Notes: generated from the sequence alone by a model not told the origin. A DNA stretch of 52,561 nt from Caldivirga sp. (GCF_023256255.1 NZ_JAGDXD010000048.1:1-52561); one strand, 5' to 3'; counted from the stretch's first letter, positions 1 to 8,192 are shown. Numbers and translations: made by a program.

Positions 1-1618
1 ACCATACGATAGTGTAGTTAGGCAGTATCATTGATGATGGAGCATTATAAGGCTTACAATACCAATTAACTAAGTGACCATTAACAACATTAGGCCAAGC
101 AAAGGGCCAAGCCATCTTATTAATAGTACTATTTGCTCCAAAGAAGGTGAACGGCATCACATAAATAAGACTATCCATGGCGGAGAATGCACCTAAGTAA
201 CCAGCTGGGCAAACCCAGAAGCCCCAAAGAGCTTCAAAATCACCACTAGGTATTATTCTGCTGTTTAATGTAGCCGGATCCATTGAAAGAACAGTAGTAG
301 GAATGCCGAATGCTTCTAACTCCTCTGCCGCAATACTAGCCTCCTCCTGCATATCAGTAAGAAATGATGACACGTATATTGTTAGCTTTAAAGGTGTTCC
401 GTTAGGTAAATACCATTGATTACCCTTCTTATAAAGCCCAGCTGATTCAAGTAATTGAGCAGCCTCAGTCCAGTTACCACCAATAGGGTAGTCAATTGCA
501 ATATTCCTAATGCTCTCTGGTGCTGCAATTCTTAGGAATGAGTCGCTGATCCATAAGTCATGCTTAGTGGGGAAGTATGATGTGGGAAAAACTAACGCTA
601 TGGCAGTACTGTTGAATATGTATCTGAAGGCTTGCCTAACCTGAGGAATGTTGAATGGATAAACTAAGGGATTAAGCCATAAGCCTTTAGTCTGGCAAAA
701 GTCCCAGTATGGAGTACCAACGTCAATCTTACCTGTTGCATTAAGAGTATCCATTTGCGCTGTTGATAGAGCTGCCCATATCCAGTCGATTTGATGGCCA
801 AGCAGCATTGTAAATTGTTGAGAATAACTTGTAGTGTACGTATACTCTACCGTTGGGTAATATGAGAAGGAGTTTATGGGGAATACTTCATACCACTGCT
901 TAAGTACATTAGGCGGTTCAAGCTGAATCACTACACCAGATGCCCCCACTGATGTTACATAGTATGGTCCTATTTCCCAATAAGGCACAATCATCTTAGT
1001 AATGTTATTGCTTCCAAAATTCATAGCTTGCGTCACATTCATGGTCTTAAGCTCCTCAATTACAGGCTTCCACACGAAATAAGGAGTATACATCGTGGTT
1101 GCTAGTACATATATTTCATTGGAAAATGCCCACTTCTGGAACAGAATCTGTATCGTGTAATTATTAAGCACCCTAATGTCCTCATCTACAAGTGATTGAT
1201 TAATCCAAGGCACATACCATCCGAAAGCTTTTACACCAATGTAGAATTCAGCATAAACGTCCCATGCAGTGAAGGGCATTACTGCTGATCCATTAAACCA
1301 GTAAAGTCCCTTACGTAGGTAGATGGTAACTAAGGCGGAACCATTTGGAAATAGCTGAACAGTCCAATTCTTAGCTAGAATGGGGTAAAGCCTTAAGGTT
1401 GACCAGTCAATTAAGGCAAGGGGTTGGTCAATAGTAGACCACACTAAATTACCTGGGGCCCATGGATTCCACCATGGTGCAGGCCATGGAACATAAACAG
1501 TATATCCTGCTCCTATCCTAAGTGTTACCTGCTGTGCATTGACGGTAGTAGTATGCATTAACATTACTATTGCTACTGCTATTAGAATGACTGGTAGGTA
1601 GGTTTTTACGTTAACCAT
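1..1618 (-). CDS. ABC transporter substrate-binding protein, family 5 (oligopeptide/sugar type), partial
   Basis: Reading the minus strand from an ATG at 1618 gives an uninterrupted frame of about 539 codons that runs off the left edge, so the C-terminus is missing. The N-terminus is a short positively charged stretch followed by a hydrophobic helix (roughly residues 6-24, VILIAVAIVMLM), then a mature Trp/Pro-rich start. The body has the usual features of SBP_bac_5 proteins: an early 'TIDQPLALIDW' region, 'LYWFNGSAVMPFTAWDV', and a later 'PFNIPQVRQAFRYIF' segment. It would capture peptides or oligosaccharides outside the membrane for an ABC importer, whose permease and ATPase genes would lie beyond the window. 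An AT-rich TATA-like element near 1641-1650 sits about 26 nt upstream of the ATG, suggesting a leaderless mRNA. The substrate is unknown. Confidence 0.88.
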   Translation of the reverse strand, partial: MVNVKTYLPVILIAVAIVMLMHTTTVNAQQVTLRIGAGYTVYVPWPAPWWNPWAPGNLVWSTIDQPLALIDWSTLRLYPILAKNWTVQLFPNGSALVTIYLRKGLYWFNGSAVMPFTAWDVYAEFYIGVKAFGWYVPWINQSLVDEDIRVLNNYTIQILFQKWAFSNEIYVLATTMYTPYFVWKPVIEELKTMNVTQAMNFGSNNITKMIVPYWEIGPYYVTSVGASGVVIQLEPPNVLKQWYEVFPINSFSYYPTVEYTYTTSYSQQFTMLLGHQIDWIWAALSTAQMDTLNATGKIDVGTPYWDFCQTKGLWLNPLVYPFNIPQVRQAFRYIFNSTAIALVFPTSYFPTKHDLWISDSFLRIAAPESIRNIAIDYPIGGNWTEAAQLLESAGLYKKGNQWYLPNGTPLKLTIYVSSFLTDMQEEASIAAEELEAFGIPTTVLSMDPATLNSRIIPSGDFEALWGFWVCPAGYLGAFSAMDSLIYVMPFTFFGANSTINKMAWPFAWPNVVNGHLVNWYCKPYNAPSSMILPNYTIVW

Positions 1619-1786
1619 AGTTAAGTGTTAATGTACTATAATTAATATTTTATTACTACGATCTAATGCTAAAATATTTTACGCATTACATTATTATTTT
1701 TCTAGGTAGTTAAGTACCCTTATTAAACATGTTAGATTCCTAATGTTGTGGTTTAATTTAAATTAGACATAATTAGCCTAATCCTG
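1619..1786. promoter_or_regulatory. Divergent AT-rich promoter region
   Basis: This short intergenic region separates the divergent binding-protein gene and the small secreted protein. TATA-like boxes are visible facing left (about 1641-1650) and right (about 1752-1764), each about 26-28 nt from the respective start codon. I see no ORF or RNA in it. Confidence 0.5.
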
Positions 1787-2263
1787 GTGGATAGTGTGAT
1801 TGTGTTTCGTATCATGATTATCTGCATTGCGTTAGTACTTACTGCTACTGTAGCATTACTACTGATTCCTCACGGCTACTCTAATGGCTCCTTTAACTAC
1901 ACGTACGTTATTCTTAATGGCTCAAACTGCGTTAAGCCTAGTCTACTGTATAATACCTCAACTAGCCTATTAATTAACATTACTAGTACTTATCTTGGAT
2001 TAAACGCTAACCCATTAATTATCAGCATTAGTGGATTAAGGATAATGATGATTCCATTAAATAGTTCACTGTACTGCAGTGCAATGCATGAAGTCATCTC
2101 GTCAGTAGCGTACTTTAACGTAACCATTACCTTCAGGGGCATTAACAGAAGCCTAATGGTAACACCCGCCCTTCAATACTTAATAAGCATAAGCAACATT
2201 AAACTAACAATACCAGTATACGCATGCGATGGAAAATACTTCATAAAGATAAGTAAGGGATGA
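1787..2263 (+). CDS. Small membrane-anchored secreted protein of unknown function
   Basis: 158 residues starting at a GTG. Residues about 5-27 form one hydrophobic helix with few charges (an uncleaved anchor or signal peptide). The remainder is beta-rich and carries at least six N-x-S/T sequons (for example NYT, NGS, NTS, NIT, NSS, NVT) and three cysteines that could form a disulfide, as expected for an extracellular archaeal protein. A TATA-like element about 28 nt upstream supports this start, although other GTG codons follow closely. I do not recognise a family. It is transcribed divergently from the ABC binding protein, so a role at the cell surface is an inference only. Confidence 0.6.
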   Translation: MDSVIVFRIMIICIALVLTATVALLLIPHGYSNGSFNYTYVILNGSNCVKPSLLYNTSTSLLINITSTYLGLNANPLIISISGLRIMMIPLNSSLYCSAMHEVISSVAYFNVTITFRGINRSLMVTPALQYLISISNIKLTIPVYACDGKYFIKISKG

Positions 2264-2467
2264 ATATCTCAATTATGGTGCTTTAAAGTTACTTAGCCAG
2301 TATTCTTCTTGGTTAACTGGGTGAAGCATTCTCCCTGAATCACGGCATACCAACTAAAAACCCACCAAATAATATAAGGGCTTTCTGCATTATTGGTAGT
2401 ATTACATTGAAGCTGCTGTGGTTTTCTAGCGGCGTCTTCGTGAATCACTAGGGATTACGCCATACCA

Positions 2468-3250
2468 GTGTCGGTGTGGGTTAAAAAGACCCTAGTGGTT
2501 ATGGGTTGGATGCTGGGCTACTTAATTAATCCGCCTGTTAAGGATGCGGCTCAATTCATAAGTAAGCATAAGGCTAGTAAAGTAATAGTGATTTATGGTC
2601 AAGTGGAGGCTACTTACAGCGGTAGGGCTGCTGCTCAGATTAAGTTAATGCCTAGGTTAATAGTAACTAAGCCTGATGGGGTGTTGATGATTCATGAGGG
2701 GCGTAGGGAGAAGCCAATAATATGGAATCCACCTGGCTCACAACTCTTCGTTTCAGTGGATGATGAAGTGCTCGTCTTAAGGAGTATTAGGCGTAGTCCG
2801 AGGGAATACGTGACTGTTTATGTTCCTGAAGTATACATGGTTGCGTCAATGGAGTTGGGGTTAACCGAGGACTTTAAGGTCATAGGGACTGAGAAGGATA
2901 TTGTTGATGCTATTGTAGCTAACCCATGGTTAATTGAGGATGGGTTTAGGGTGATTGGTAGGGAGTATGAGACAATGGTTGGTAGCATTGACCTGCTTGG
3001 CGAGGATAAGTCAGGTAACCTAGTGGTTGTTGAGGTTAAGAGGAGTGAAGCCTCACCTGAGGCTGTACATCAGCTTAAAAGGTACGTGGACTACATTGCC
3101 AGTAAGAACCCTGGTAGGGTTATTAGGGGCATATTGGTTGCTGCCTGGATATCAACATCAGCGTACAGGTACCTTAGGGATTACGGGTTAGAATTCAGGA
3201 GGTACACGCATGCTAACATAACTGGATTCAGCCTTAAGAATGAGGAGTAG
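2468..3250 (+). CDS. nucS: Endonuclease NucS (DUF91), ssDNA/mismatch endonuclease
   Basis: 260 residues matching the two-domain NucS family. The N-terminal half has the DNA-binding/dimerisation pattern ('YSGRAAAQIKLMPRLIVTK', 'VLMIHEGR', 'WNPPGS'). The C-terminal half has the RecB-like nuclease motifs: 'GSIDLL' for the catalytic Asp, then 'VVVEVKR' for the E-x-K pair. NucS cuts branched, flap or mismatched DNA and works with PCNA; a PCNA-binding tail is not obvious here. The GTG start at 2468 gives a hydrophobic N-terminal extension compared with Pyrococcus NucS, and no TATA element lies about 26 nt upstream, so an internal ATG at 2501 or 2510 is quite possible. The family assignment is firm; the exact start is not. 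Confidence 0.9.
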   Translation: MSVWVKKTLVVMGWMLGYLINPPVKDAAQFISKHKASKVIVIYGQVEATYSGRAAAQIKLMPRLIVTKPDGVLMIHEGRREKPIIWNPPGSQLFVSVDDEVLVLRSIRRSPREYVTVYVPEVYMVASMELGLTEDFKVIGTEKDIVDAIVANPWLIEDGFRVIGREYETMVGSIDLLGEDKSGNLVVVEVKRSEASPEAVHQLKRYVDYIASKNPGRVIRGILVAAWISTSAYRYLRDYGLEFRRYTHANITGFSLKNEE

Positions 3251-3359
3251 CTCGGGTTAATTTTAAGGTATGTGAGCTTCAGGGACTACTAACGCCATGG
3301 TGCATGCCTTAGTCTAGAATGCTTAATACTTATAAGGTTATGTACTACCTAAAAGCCCT

Positions 3360-4235
3360 ATGGCATCAGGGTTAAGTAAACCAGTAACCTTAAGTAATGC
3401 CCCGAGGTCCATATTGGGTGAGGGACCCATATGGCTCCCTGACACTGGGGTGTTGTACTGGGTTGACATACTTGGTGATAGGGTTCACTCATACAGGTTA
3501 AGTAGCGGTGTTGCTGAGTCAATTAAGGTTGGCCCATACCCAAGCTGCGTAATGCCTAATGATGATGGTAACCTAGTGGTTACGGTTAAGGATAGGGTAA
3601 TCCTGGTTAATCCAAGGGATGGTTCAGTAATAAGGACATTAGCCACTGTTAATGAGGGGGCTGGCAATAGGTTTAATGACTGTAAGTGCGACCCAATGGG
3701 CCGCCTAGTGGCTGGTACAATGGATATGGGTGAAAGGAACCCCACTGGTTCACTCTACGTCCTTGACTCAGCGGGATTAAGGAAGATACTGGGGTCTGTT
3801 ACTATATCAAACGGTATTGCGTGGTCTGGGGATGGTTCAGTAATGTATTATATTGATAGTCCAACAAGGAGGGTTACAGTGTTTAAGTATAATAAGGGTG
3901 AGGGTGCCTTAGATGGCGTTATTGGTTACTTTGACTTATCCAGCTTCCCCGGTGTACCTGATGGTATGACGATTGACTCTGAGGGTTACCCTTGGGTCGC
4001 ATTATACGGTGGTGGTAGGGTTCTTAGAATTAACCCAGTTAACGGTAATGTTGTTGATCAAGTGGAGTTACCGGCCCAGTTCACTACATCATGCACCTTC
4101 GGTGGGGTTGACTTAAAGACATTATTCATAACCACCGCAACAGATAGGAGTAGGCAAACAAGCGGCCCCGATGGGTACGTGTTCAGCCTTAACCTGAATA
4201 TTAAGGGTACTGTGGTTAATAAGTGCAGGTTCTAA
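3360..4235 (+). CDS. SMP-30/gluconolactonase-family lactonase
   Basis: 291 residues of a six-bladed propeller of the SMP-30/gluconolaconase/LRE family. The metal ligands are readable: Glu in 'LGEGPIW' (about residue 21), Asn in 'NRFNDCKCDPMGR' (about 101-104), Asn in 'TISNGIAWS' and Asp in 'GVPDGMTID'. These enzymes hydrolyse sugar lactones to aldonic acids, an early step of non-phosphorylative Entner-Doudoroff or pentose-oxidation pathways. That fits the 2-keto-3-deoxy-arabinonate dehydratase gene at about 21 kb. A TATA element 'cttataag' at 3329-3336 is about 27 nt upstream of the ATG, indicating a leaderless transcript. The actual sugar lactone is unknown. Confidence 0.88.
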   Translation: MASGLSKPVTLSNAPRSILGEGPIWLPDTGVLYWVDILGDRVHSYRLSSGVAESIKVGPYPSCVMPNDDGNLVVTVKDRVILVNPRDGSVIRTLATVNEGAGNRFNDCKCDPMGRLVAGTMDMGERNPTGSLYVLDSAGLRKILGSVTISNGIAWSGDGSVMYYIDSPTRRVTVFKYNKGEGALDGVIGYFDLSSFPGVPDGMTIDSEGYPWVALYGGGRVLRINPVNGNVVDQVELPAQFTTSCTFGGVDLKTLFITTATDRSRQTSGPDGYVFSLNLNIKGTVVNKCRF

Positions 4236-4239
4236 GCCA

Positions 4240-4458
4240 TTAAACAGCGGTTATTGAACTCCCCTTGAAGATCCTGACCTTAATGACGATATTGTAGCCA
4301 CAATAGGGGCACCTTATGGTGCTTGCAGACCTACCAAATATCTCAAGTTCACTTTTACCGAAGGTTCTACCGCAGCTTAGGCACATGTAGATCTTCCTCT
4401 CCTCAACCCCCTCCTCGCTCACCTCCTGCTCCTCAACAGTATTATTACCCTCACTCAC
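4240..4458 (-). CDS. rpoP: DNA-directed RNA polymerase subunit P (Rpb12-like zinc ribbon)
   Basis: The C-terminal about 50 residues are an archaeal RpoP core: '[10 protein letters not shown]', '[15 protein letters not shown]' and a basic tail, with two CxxC knuckles binding one zinc. It helps hold together the RpoB/RpoC/RpoD/RpoN platform of archaeal RNA polymerase. The open frame extends to a TTG at 4476, but a TATA-like element at 4479-4486 is too close to that codon and lies about 25 nt from a GTG at 4458, which I take as the start (72 aa). The acidic, Glu/Val-rich N-terminal extension of about 22-25 residues is unusual, since family members are usually 45-50 aa. Its 3' end nearly touches that of the lactonase gene (4 nt). 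Confidence 0.85.
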   Translation of the reverse strand: MSEGNNTVEEQEVSEEGVEERKIYMCLSCGRTFGKSELEIFGRSASTIRCPYCGYNIVIKVRIFKGSSITAV

Positions 4459-4478
4459 AATCGTGGTTACCCTCAACC

Positions 4479-4486
4479 CTTAAAAT
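4479..4486 (-). promoter_or_regulatory. TATA box of rpoP (leaderless start)
   Basis: On the minus strand this reads ATTTTAAG. Its centre is about 25 nt from the GTG at 4458, but only a few nt from the TTG at 4476, so it decides between the two in-frame starts. Confidence 0.55.
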
Positions 4487-4560
4487 ACGTTTCTACACAA
4501 GGCAGTACTGCAGTTATCCTAAACGATACACCCTTATATTTAGTGAATTACTCATGAATG

Positions 4561-5199
4561 ATGTATAAGCCGTTTTCAGAGGACTTAAGCTGTGATGAGG
4601 TTAAGAGAATTGAACTAATGGGGGAGAGTGCAATCCGTGCGTATAGGAGGGTTGTTTCAATATTTAGATCAGGTAAACCAGGCCTTTACATGCTAATGGG
4701 CGACTACGGGTCTGGTAAAACACTAATAGTTAGGAAGGCTACAGCCGGGTTAAGTAGTGGTAGGGTTGTGATTAAGTCCTTTAAGAACATTAACAATGAC
4801 GTTGACTTATCCTGCTCAGGGGGTAGGGCAATAATGGGTTACGTGATTGATAGTTTCGAATTATTCTTCCAAAACCCTGAAGCCTACGTTGCATTGGCTA
4901 GGAACTACGTAATATCCGTTTCACAATACTACCCAGTCCTACTGGTTGTGAGTCTACCATTAGTTATCGGTGACATTAGTGGATACGGTGATGTAGTAAA
5001 TAAGGTGGGTGAAATCCCTGAGAGCAATAAGATTAAGGTTAGCTTCAGTACTGAGGAGACTAAGAGCATACTCAGTAGGATAGGCATTAAGGTTAGTGAG
5101 CATGTTAAGCCATACATCCTTAAGACACCTGGATTAGGCATTAGGGCATTATCATCAGGCAAGGAGAATGATGACTCAGTGGAGATAATAGTCATATAG
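4561..5199 (+). CDS. Small P-loop ATPase, STAND/ORC-like, function unknown
   Basis: 212 residues from the ATG at 4561 (an ATG one codon earlier is equally readable). A Walker A motif 'GDYGSGKT' lies at about residues 47-54, followed by a hydrophobic beta strand 'PVLLVVSLP' near 125-133 in the Walker B position but without the usual acidic pair. The C-terminal 60 residues are helical and resemble the lid of AAA+/ORC-type ATPases. The protein is much shorter than Cdc6/Orc1 and has no winged-helix domain. A TATA element at 4533-4540 sits about 25 nt upstream. rpoP is divergent. I do not assign a function beyond nucleotide binding. Confidence 0.75.
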   Translation: MYKPFSEDLSCDEVKRIELMGESAIRAYRRVVSIFRSGKPGLYMLMGDYGSGKTLIVRKATAGLSSGRVVIKSFKNINNDVDLSCSGGRAIMGYVIDSFELFFQNPEAYVALARNYVISVSQYYPVLLVVSLPLVIGDISGYGDVVNKVGEIPESNKIKVSFSTEETKSILSRIGIKVSEHVKPYILKTPGLGIRALSSGKENDDSVEIIVI

Positions 5200-5241
5200 G
5201 GTTGAGAATCCTTTTTAACTTAACCAGCTAACTAACCAGTG

Positions 5242-6156
5242 ATGCTTAGGTTCATACCTAAGGGGCAGTTAATGCAGTTAATCAACTACAGTGAGTTTAT
5301 TGAAACGGTAAGGGATGCCTTAATTAAACTACATAGGGGACATGGTGAACTACCACCCAGATTCAGCACAAGCATTAGGGGAAATTGGTGGGGCTTAATG
5401 CTAGGTTACGTTGAGGGAATGGGCGTTGGCGTTAAGGTAGTTAACCTATACCCAGGTAACGCAGACAAAGGCATTGAGACAATACATGGCGTCGTCCTAC
5501 TCTTCAGTGAGACTGATGGCACACCCCTATTAGCCATTGACGGCTCATCATTAACAGGTTTAAGGACCGCCGCCGCATCAGCATTAAGCATCACTGCCAC
5601 CGCCGCCTCCACTGACGTGTTGGGTTTCATTGGCGCTGGGGAGCAGGCCAAGTATCATGCCTTAGTCTTCTCAAGATTATTCAAAGTAAGGGAAGTGTAC
5701 GTTGCGAGTAGGGGGAGGGGTAGGTTAATGGATTTCACTAGGTATGTTCAGGAGTTAGGCATCAACACGCATATTACCACCAACGTGAGGGAGGTTATTG
5801 ATAAGAGTAGCACTGTGGTTATTGCAACAACCTCAACATCACCTGTTTTAGATGTGAAGCCGAGGGCTGGGGTTCATGTAATATCTGTTGGGGCGCCTAA
5901 GCCAATAAATGAGATTAGTAGGTTGGTACTCGAAGGCGCCTCATGTATACTTGCCGATAATAGGGGGGCTGTCTTAAGTGAGGCTGGGGAGGATTTCACA
6001 GGCCTAAGGTTAATGGATCTCTCCGAGGTTCTTTCAGGTGATGCCAAGTGCATGAGGGATAATGGGTACACTGTGTATAAGTCGGTGGGTTTCTCAACCC
6101 TTGATGTTGCTGCTGCTTACTACGTGTATAGGGCTTACATTAAGGGTAGTGGGTGA
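5242..6156 (+). CDS. Ornithine cyclodeaminase/mu-crystallin family NAD(P)-dependent enzyme (alanine dehydrogenase-like)
   Basis: About 304 residues with the OCD/mu-crystallin layout. An N-terminal substrate domain carries 'GVGVKVVNLYPGNADKG', including the substrate-contacting Lys, and 'LLAIDGSSLTGLRTAAASAL'. A Rossmann domain follows with 'LGFIGAGEQAKYHALV' (about residues 130-145). Relatives include archaeal alanine dehydrogenase, ornithine cyclodeaminase and proline-family reductases, so the substrate cannot be fixed by sequence reading alone. The ATG at 5242 is preceded by a TATA-like 'tttttaac' about 26 nt upstream; a GTG at 5239 directly precedes it. Its stop overlaps the start of the next gene by 4 nt, so the two are probably translationally coupled. 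Confidence 0.85.
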   Translation: MLRFIPKGQLMQLINYSEFIETVRDALIKLHRGHGELPPRFSTSIRGNWWGLMLGYVEGMGVGVKVVNLYPGNADKGIETIHGVVLLFSETDGTPLLAIDGSSLTGLRTAAASALSITATAASTDVLGFIGAGEQAKYHALVFSRLFKVREVYVASRGRGRLMDFTRYVQELGINTHITTNVREVIDKSSTVVIATTSTSPVLDVKPRAGVHVISVGAPKPINEISRLVLEGASCILADNRGAVLSEAGEDFTGLRLMDLSEVLSGDAKCMRDNGYTVYKSVGFSTLDVAAAYYVYRAYIKGSG

Positions 6157-6728
6157 TTACCCTAATGTTGAGGCATAATGTTGGTGCATTGATCTACTGT
6201 AGTGCACGTAAGAGGATTAGTGTAAGTAACCCACCTGGGTTAGACCTTGAGAATGAGGATAAGCATAAGTTAAACATACCCTCATTACCAGCGTTCGAAA
6301 TGTATACTGGCCTTGAATTCACCAAAACTATTCAATACCTTAAGCTTAAGCCTGAGTCAACATTCATACTATCCGCTAGGTATGGTCTAATACGTGGGGA
6401 TCAAGTTATAATACCCTATGAAGCTAAAATAACCCTGAGCAATTATAGGGCTGTGGTTGATGGCTGGGTTAGGAACGTGAATGGTAACAGGGGGATTAGG
6501 AGCTTCATTGATTCTAAGTTTAACCTACTTGTGGTCAGATTATCTAAACCCTACATGCTAGCAATGGATTACCTAGTAAGTAAACTAGGCCTCAACCCAT
6601 GCGTAGGTGATAGGATAATAGTTTACTCACCAATATTAGGGCCATTTGACGAATGCCCCAATGTCGAGTTAATTAGAGTTAGGGGGCAGGGCGACTACGT
6701 TAAGAGGATTATAAACCTGCAGCATTAA
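6153..6728 (+). CDS. DUF6884-like protein, function unknown
   Basis: 191 residues starting at a GTG that overlaps the preceding stop codon (GTGA arrangement), so it is co-translated with the cyclodeaminase-family enzyme. The central motif 'FILSARYGLIRGDQVIIPYE' resembles the 'LSAKYGLL..D..I.PYD' signature of DUF6884/YaaA-like proteins. The N-terminus has a beta strand with cysteine ('ALIYCSARKR'). Members of this group occur with nucleic-acid modification or stress genes, but no biochemical role is visible here. An ATG at 6165 is an alternative start. The family call is moderate and function is not assigned. Confidence 0.6.
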   Translation: MITLMLRHNVGALIYCSARKRISVSNPPGLDLENEDKHKLNIPSLPAFEMYTGLEFTKTIQYLKLKPESTFILSARYGLIRGDQVIIPYEAKITLSNYRAVVDGWVRNVNGNRGIRSFIDSKFNLLVVRLSKPYMLAMDYLVSKLGLNPCVGDRIIVYSPILGPFDECPNVELIRVRGQGDYVKRIINLQH

Positions 6729-6848
6729 ATGTAATCTAAGATACATTATACTATTTACTGGCCTCGATCGTTCAGGTTTTAATAATTTACTAATATTGTT
6801 TTCATGCAACACTAATATTTTAAGCACTAGGGGAAGAGTAATATAAAT

Positions 6849-7238
6849 ATGGGAAGAAAAGAGGTTATTGATGCATTCAAGGATAGAGCAGTAAGGTTCT
6901 TAAGGGAAGCAATTTCTGATCTCGACAAAGGTTGGTATGATTTTGCAATTTTCCATGCCGAGCAATCTTTACAGCTAGCCCTAAAAGCCATGCTTCTTGA
7001 GAGCAAGGGAAGTTATCCTCTTACTCATGACCTTGACGAATTAATAAATTCCGTAAAGGATATACGACCGGAACTTTTCGAATTAAAAAATAATAATAAA
7101 GATTTAATACAATTACTGAAATTATCTTACACCGGTTCTAGGTATTTTCCAGTTACTTACGATAAGGATGTCTCTATTAAACTAATTAATTTAGTGAAGC
7201 AATTTCTAGAGGTGATAGGCTTATGGCAGAAAGAGTAG
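6849..7238 (+). CDS. HEPN-domain protein of a HEPN/MNT toxin-antitoxin-type pair
   Basis: 129 residues, all-helical, matching the HEPN family (PF05168 type). The sequence 'RFLREAISDLDKGWYDFAIFHAEQSLQLALKAML' is cut here as its two recognisable parts, 'DLDKGWYDFAIFHAEQ' and 'SLQLALKAML'; 'THDLDELI' and 'SYTGSRYF' follow. The R-x(4-6)-H motif typical of HEPN RNases is not present, so RNase activity is uncertain. The partner MNT gene overlaps its 3' end by 16 nt. A TATA-like element at about 6815-6825 fits the ATG. Codon use is richer in A/T than in neighbours (AAT, AAA, GAT, ATT), which suggests recent acquisition. Confidence 0.85.
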   Translation: MGRKEVIDAFKDRAVRFLREAISDLDKGWYDFAIFHAEQSLQLALKAMLLESKGSYPLTHDLDELINSVKDIRPELFELKNNNKDLIQLLKLSYTGSRYFPVTYDKDVSIKLINLVKQFLEVIGLWQKE

Positions 7239-7549
7239 AGTACTTTAAAAATTGGAGAAATTACGCTGAAGAAATTTGCCGTTCACTGAAGAAGATTCTA
7301 CCAGACGTAATGATAGTAGTCTTCGGTAGTGTAATTAGAGGAGACTATGCGTCTTCCTTAAGCGATATAGACATCCTAATTGTAAGTGATAAAGTTGGTG
7401 ATATTGCGTGGCAGGCTAAAATGAATCTTTACATATTGTCTTTACTTAAAAGTGATGTGACTCCATTTGAATTTCATTATTCTAATTGGAAGGATTATGA
7501 GGAATTCTATAAAGAGTTTTTTAATCCAAGGGTTGAAATTAGATGTTAA
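7223..7549 (+). CDS. MNT-type minimal nucleotidyltransferase (antitoxin partner of HEPN protein)
   Basis: 108 residues with the DNA polymerase beta-like nucleotidyltransferase signature 'VFGSVIRGDYASSLSDIDILIV' seen here as 'VFGSVIRG' (about residues 32-39) and 'SDIDILIV' (about 46-53): the G-S pair plus D-x-D that binds Mg-ATP. Small MNTs of this kind adenylylate their HEPN partner and neutralise it. The ATG lies inside the 3' end of the HEPN gene (16 nt overlap, different frame), as in canonical HEPN/MNT modules. The composition is AT-rich like its partner. Confident as a family; toxin-antitoxin activity is inferred from known pairs. Confidence 0.87.
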   Translation: MAERVEYFKNWRNYAEEICRSLKKILPDVMIVVFGSVIRGDYASSLSDIDILIVSDKVGDIAWQAKMNLYILSLLKSDVTPFEFHYSNWKDYEEFYKEFFNPRVEIRC

Positions 7550-7907
7550 CTAGATTCTCATGCATCAAGCATATGTTCTGCATCCATATTTTCACTCATG
7601 AAGCACCCTTACCCTTAGCCTATAGGGATAGTGGGTGGTGCCTAGTAGGCAGTTAGGTTCTCCCATTTACGGGTATTAACCCGTATTAACTAGAGACTTT
7701 TATGGTCCTCCAAAACTAGACAATGAACAGTATTTAAGCCACTTGTTTCAAACGCAATGAATAGTGAAGTTTAGGTACTTATTATAGTAAACCTTACATA
7801 ATTGTGAGTAAGTGATGCCCTATCATTATTCGGTATACCCTTATAGTAGCTTAGAAAGTAAGGTATCAGTAATTCTCAGTGAAGGCTACTAAATACGTAT
7901 GATACCC
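7550..7907. other. Gene-poor stretch after the HEPN/MNT pair
   Basis: 358 nt with no convincing gene. I see a perfect 6-bp inverted repeat (TACGGG/CCCGTA, loop TATTAA) at 7668-7685 and, on the plus strand, a TATA-like 'gtatttaag' near 7730-7738 that leads only to a five-codon frame at 7757. It may be the scar of a decayed element or house a small RNA; nothing decides this. Confidence 0.4.
7668..7685. repeat. Short perfect inverted repeat
   Basis: The arms TACGGG and CCCGTA flank the 6-nt loop TATTAA. It lies downstream of the HEPN/MNT genes and could be an RNA hairpin or a protein-binding dyad. The octamer GTATTAAC is also repeated directly, at 7673-7680 and 7683-7690. Confidence 0.5.
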
Positions 7908-8192
7908 TTAACCACCACCTATTGGTGGTAAGAGAACTACTTCATCCCCATCCTTTAATGTTGTGTCTAGGCCCTTAACGTAATCAATAGCTCTTCCATT
8001 AACAAGAATATTATAGCCTTCCCTTAATCCACTATCATCACTAAGCAGTGTTTTTGAGATATTAGGGTTAACCTTCTCATCAATAATCCTCAGTAACTCC
8101 CGTACACTAATACCGTCAGGTACATTAAACTCCATTCTAAGTGTCTTAGCCATTTCATAGAAAATCGCCAGGAACTTAACGGTAACCTTCAT
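7908..8192 (-). CDS. MoaD/ThiS-family sulfur carrier protein
   Basis: 94 residues of a ubiquitin-like beta-grasp protein ending in '...VVLLPPIGGG', the C-terminal Gly-Gly that is adenylylated and thiocarboxylated. The N-terminus 'MKVTVKFLAIFYEMAKTLR' is MoaD-like. It would donate sulfur for molybdopterin synthesis, which fits the two tungsten/molybdopterin-dependent AOR-family enzymes in this window. The pterin-synthase partner MoaE is not adjacent. The frame extends to a TTG at 8207, but the TATA-like 'atttatta' near 8213-8224 places the leaderless start at the ATG at 8192. Archaeal MoaD-like proteins can also serve as ubiquitin-like modifiers (SAMPs), so that role remains possible. Confidence 0.85.
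   Translation of the reverse strand: MKVTVKFLAIFYEMAKTLRMEFNVPDGISVRELLRIIDEKVNPNISKTLLSDDSGLREGYNILVNGRAIDYVKGLDTTLKDGDEVVLLPPIGGG

Noticed and set aside
7757-7774. Five-codon frame behind a TATA-like box
   Set aside because: Too short to be called a gene. Kept only as a hint of a promoter.
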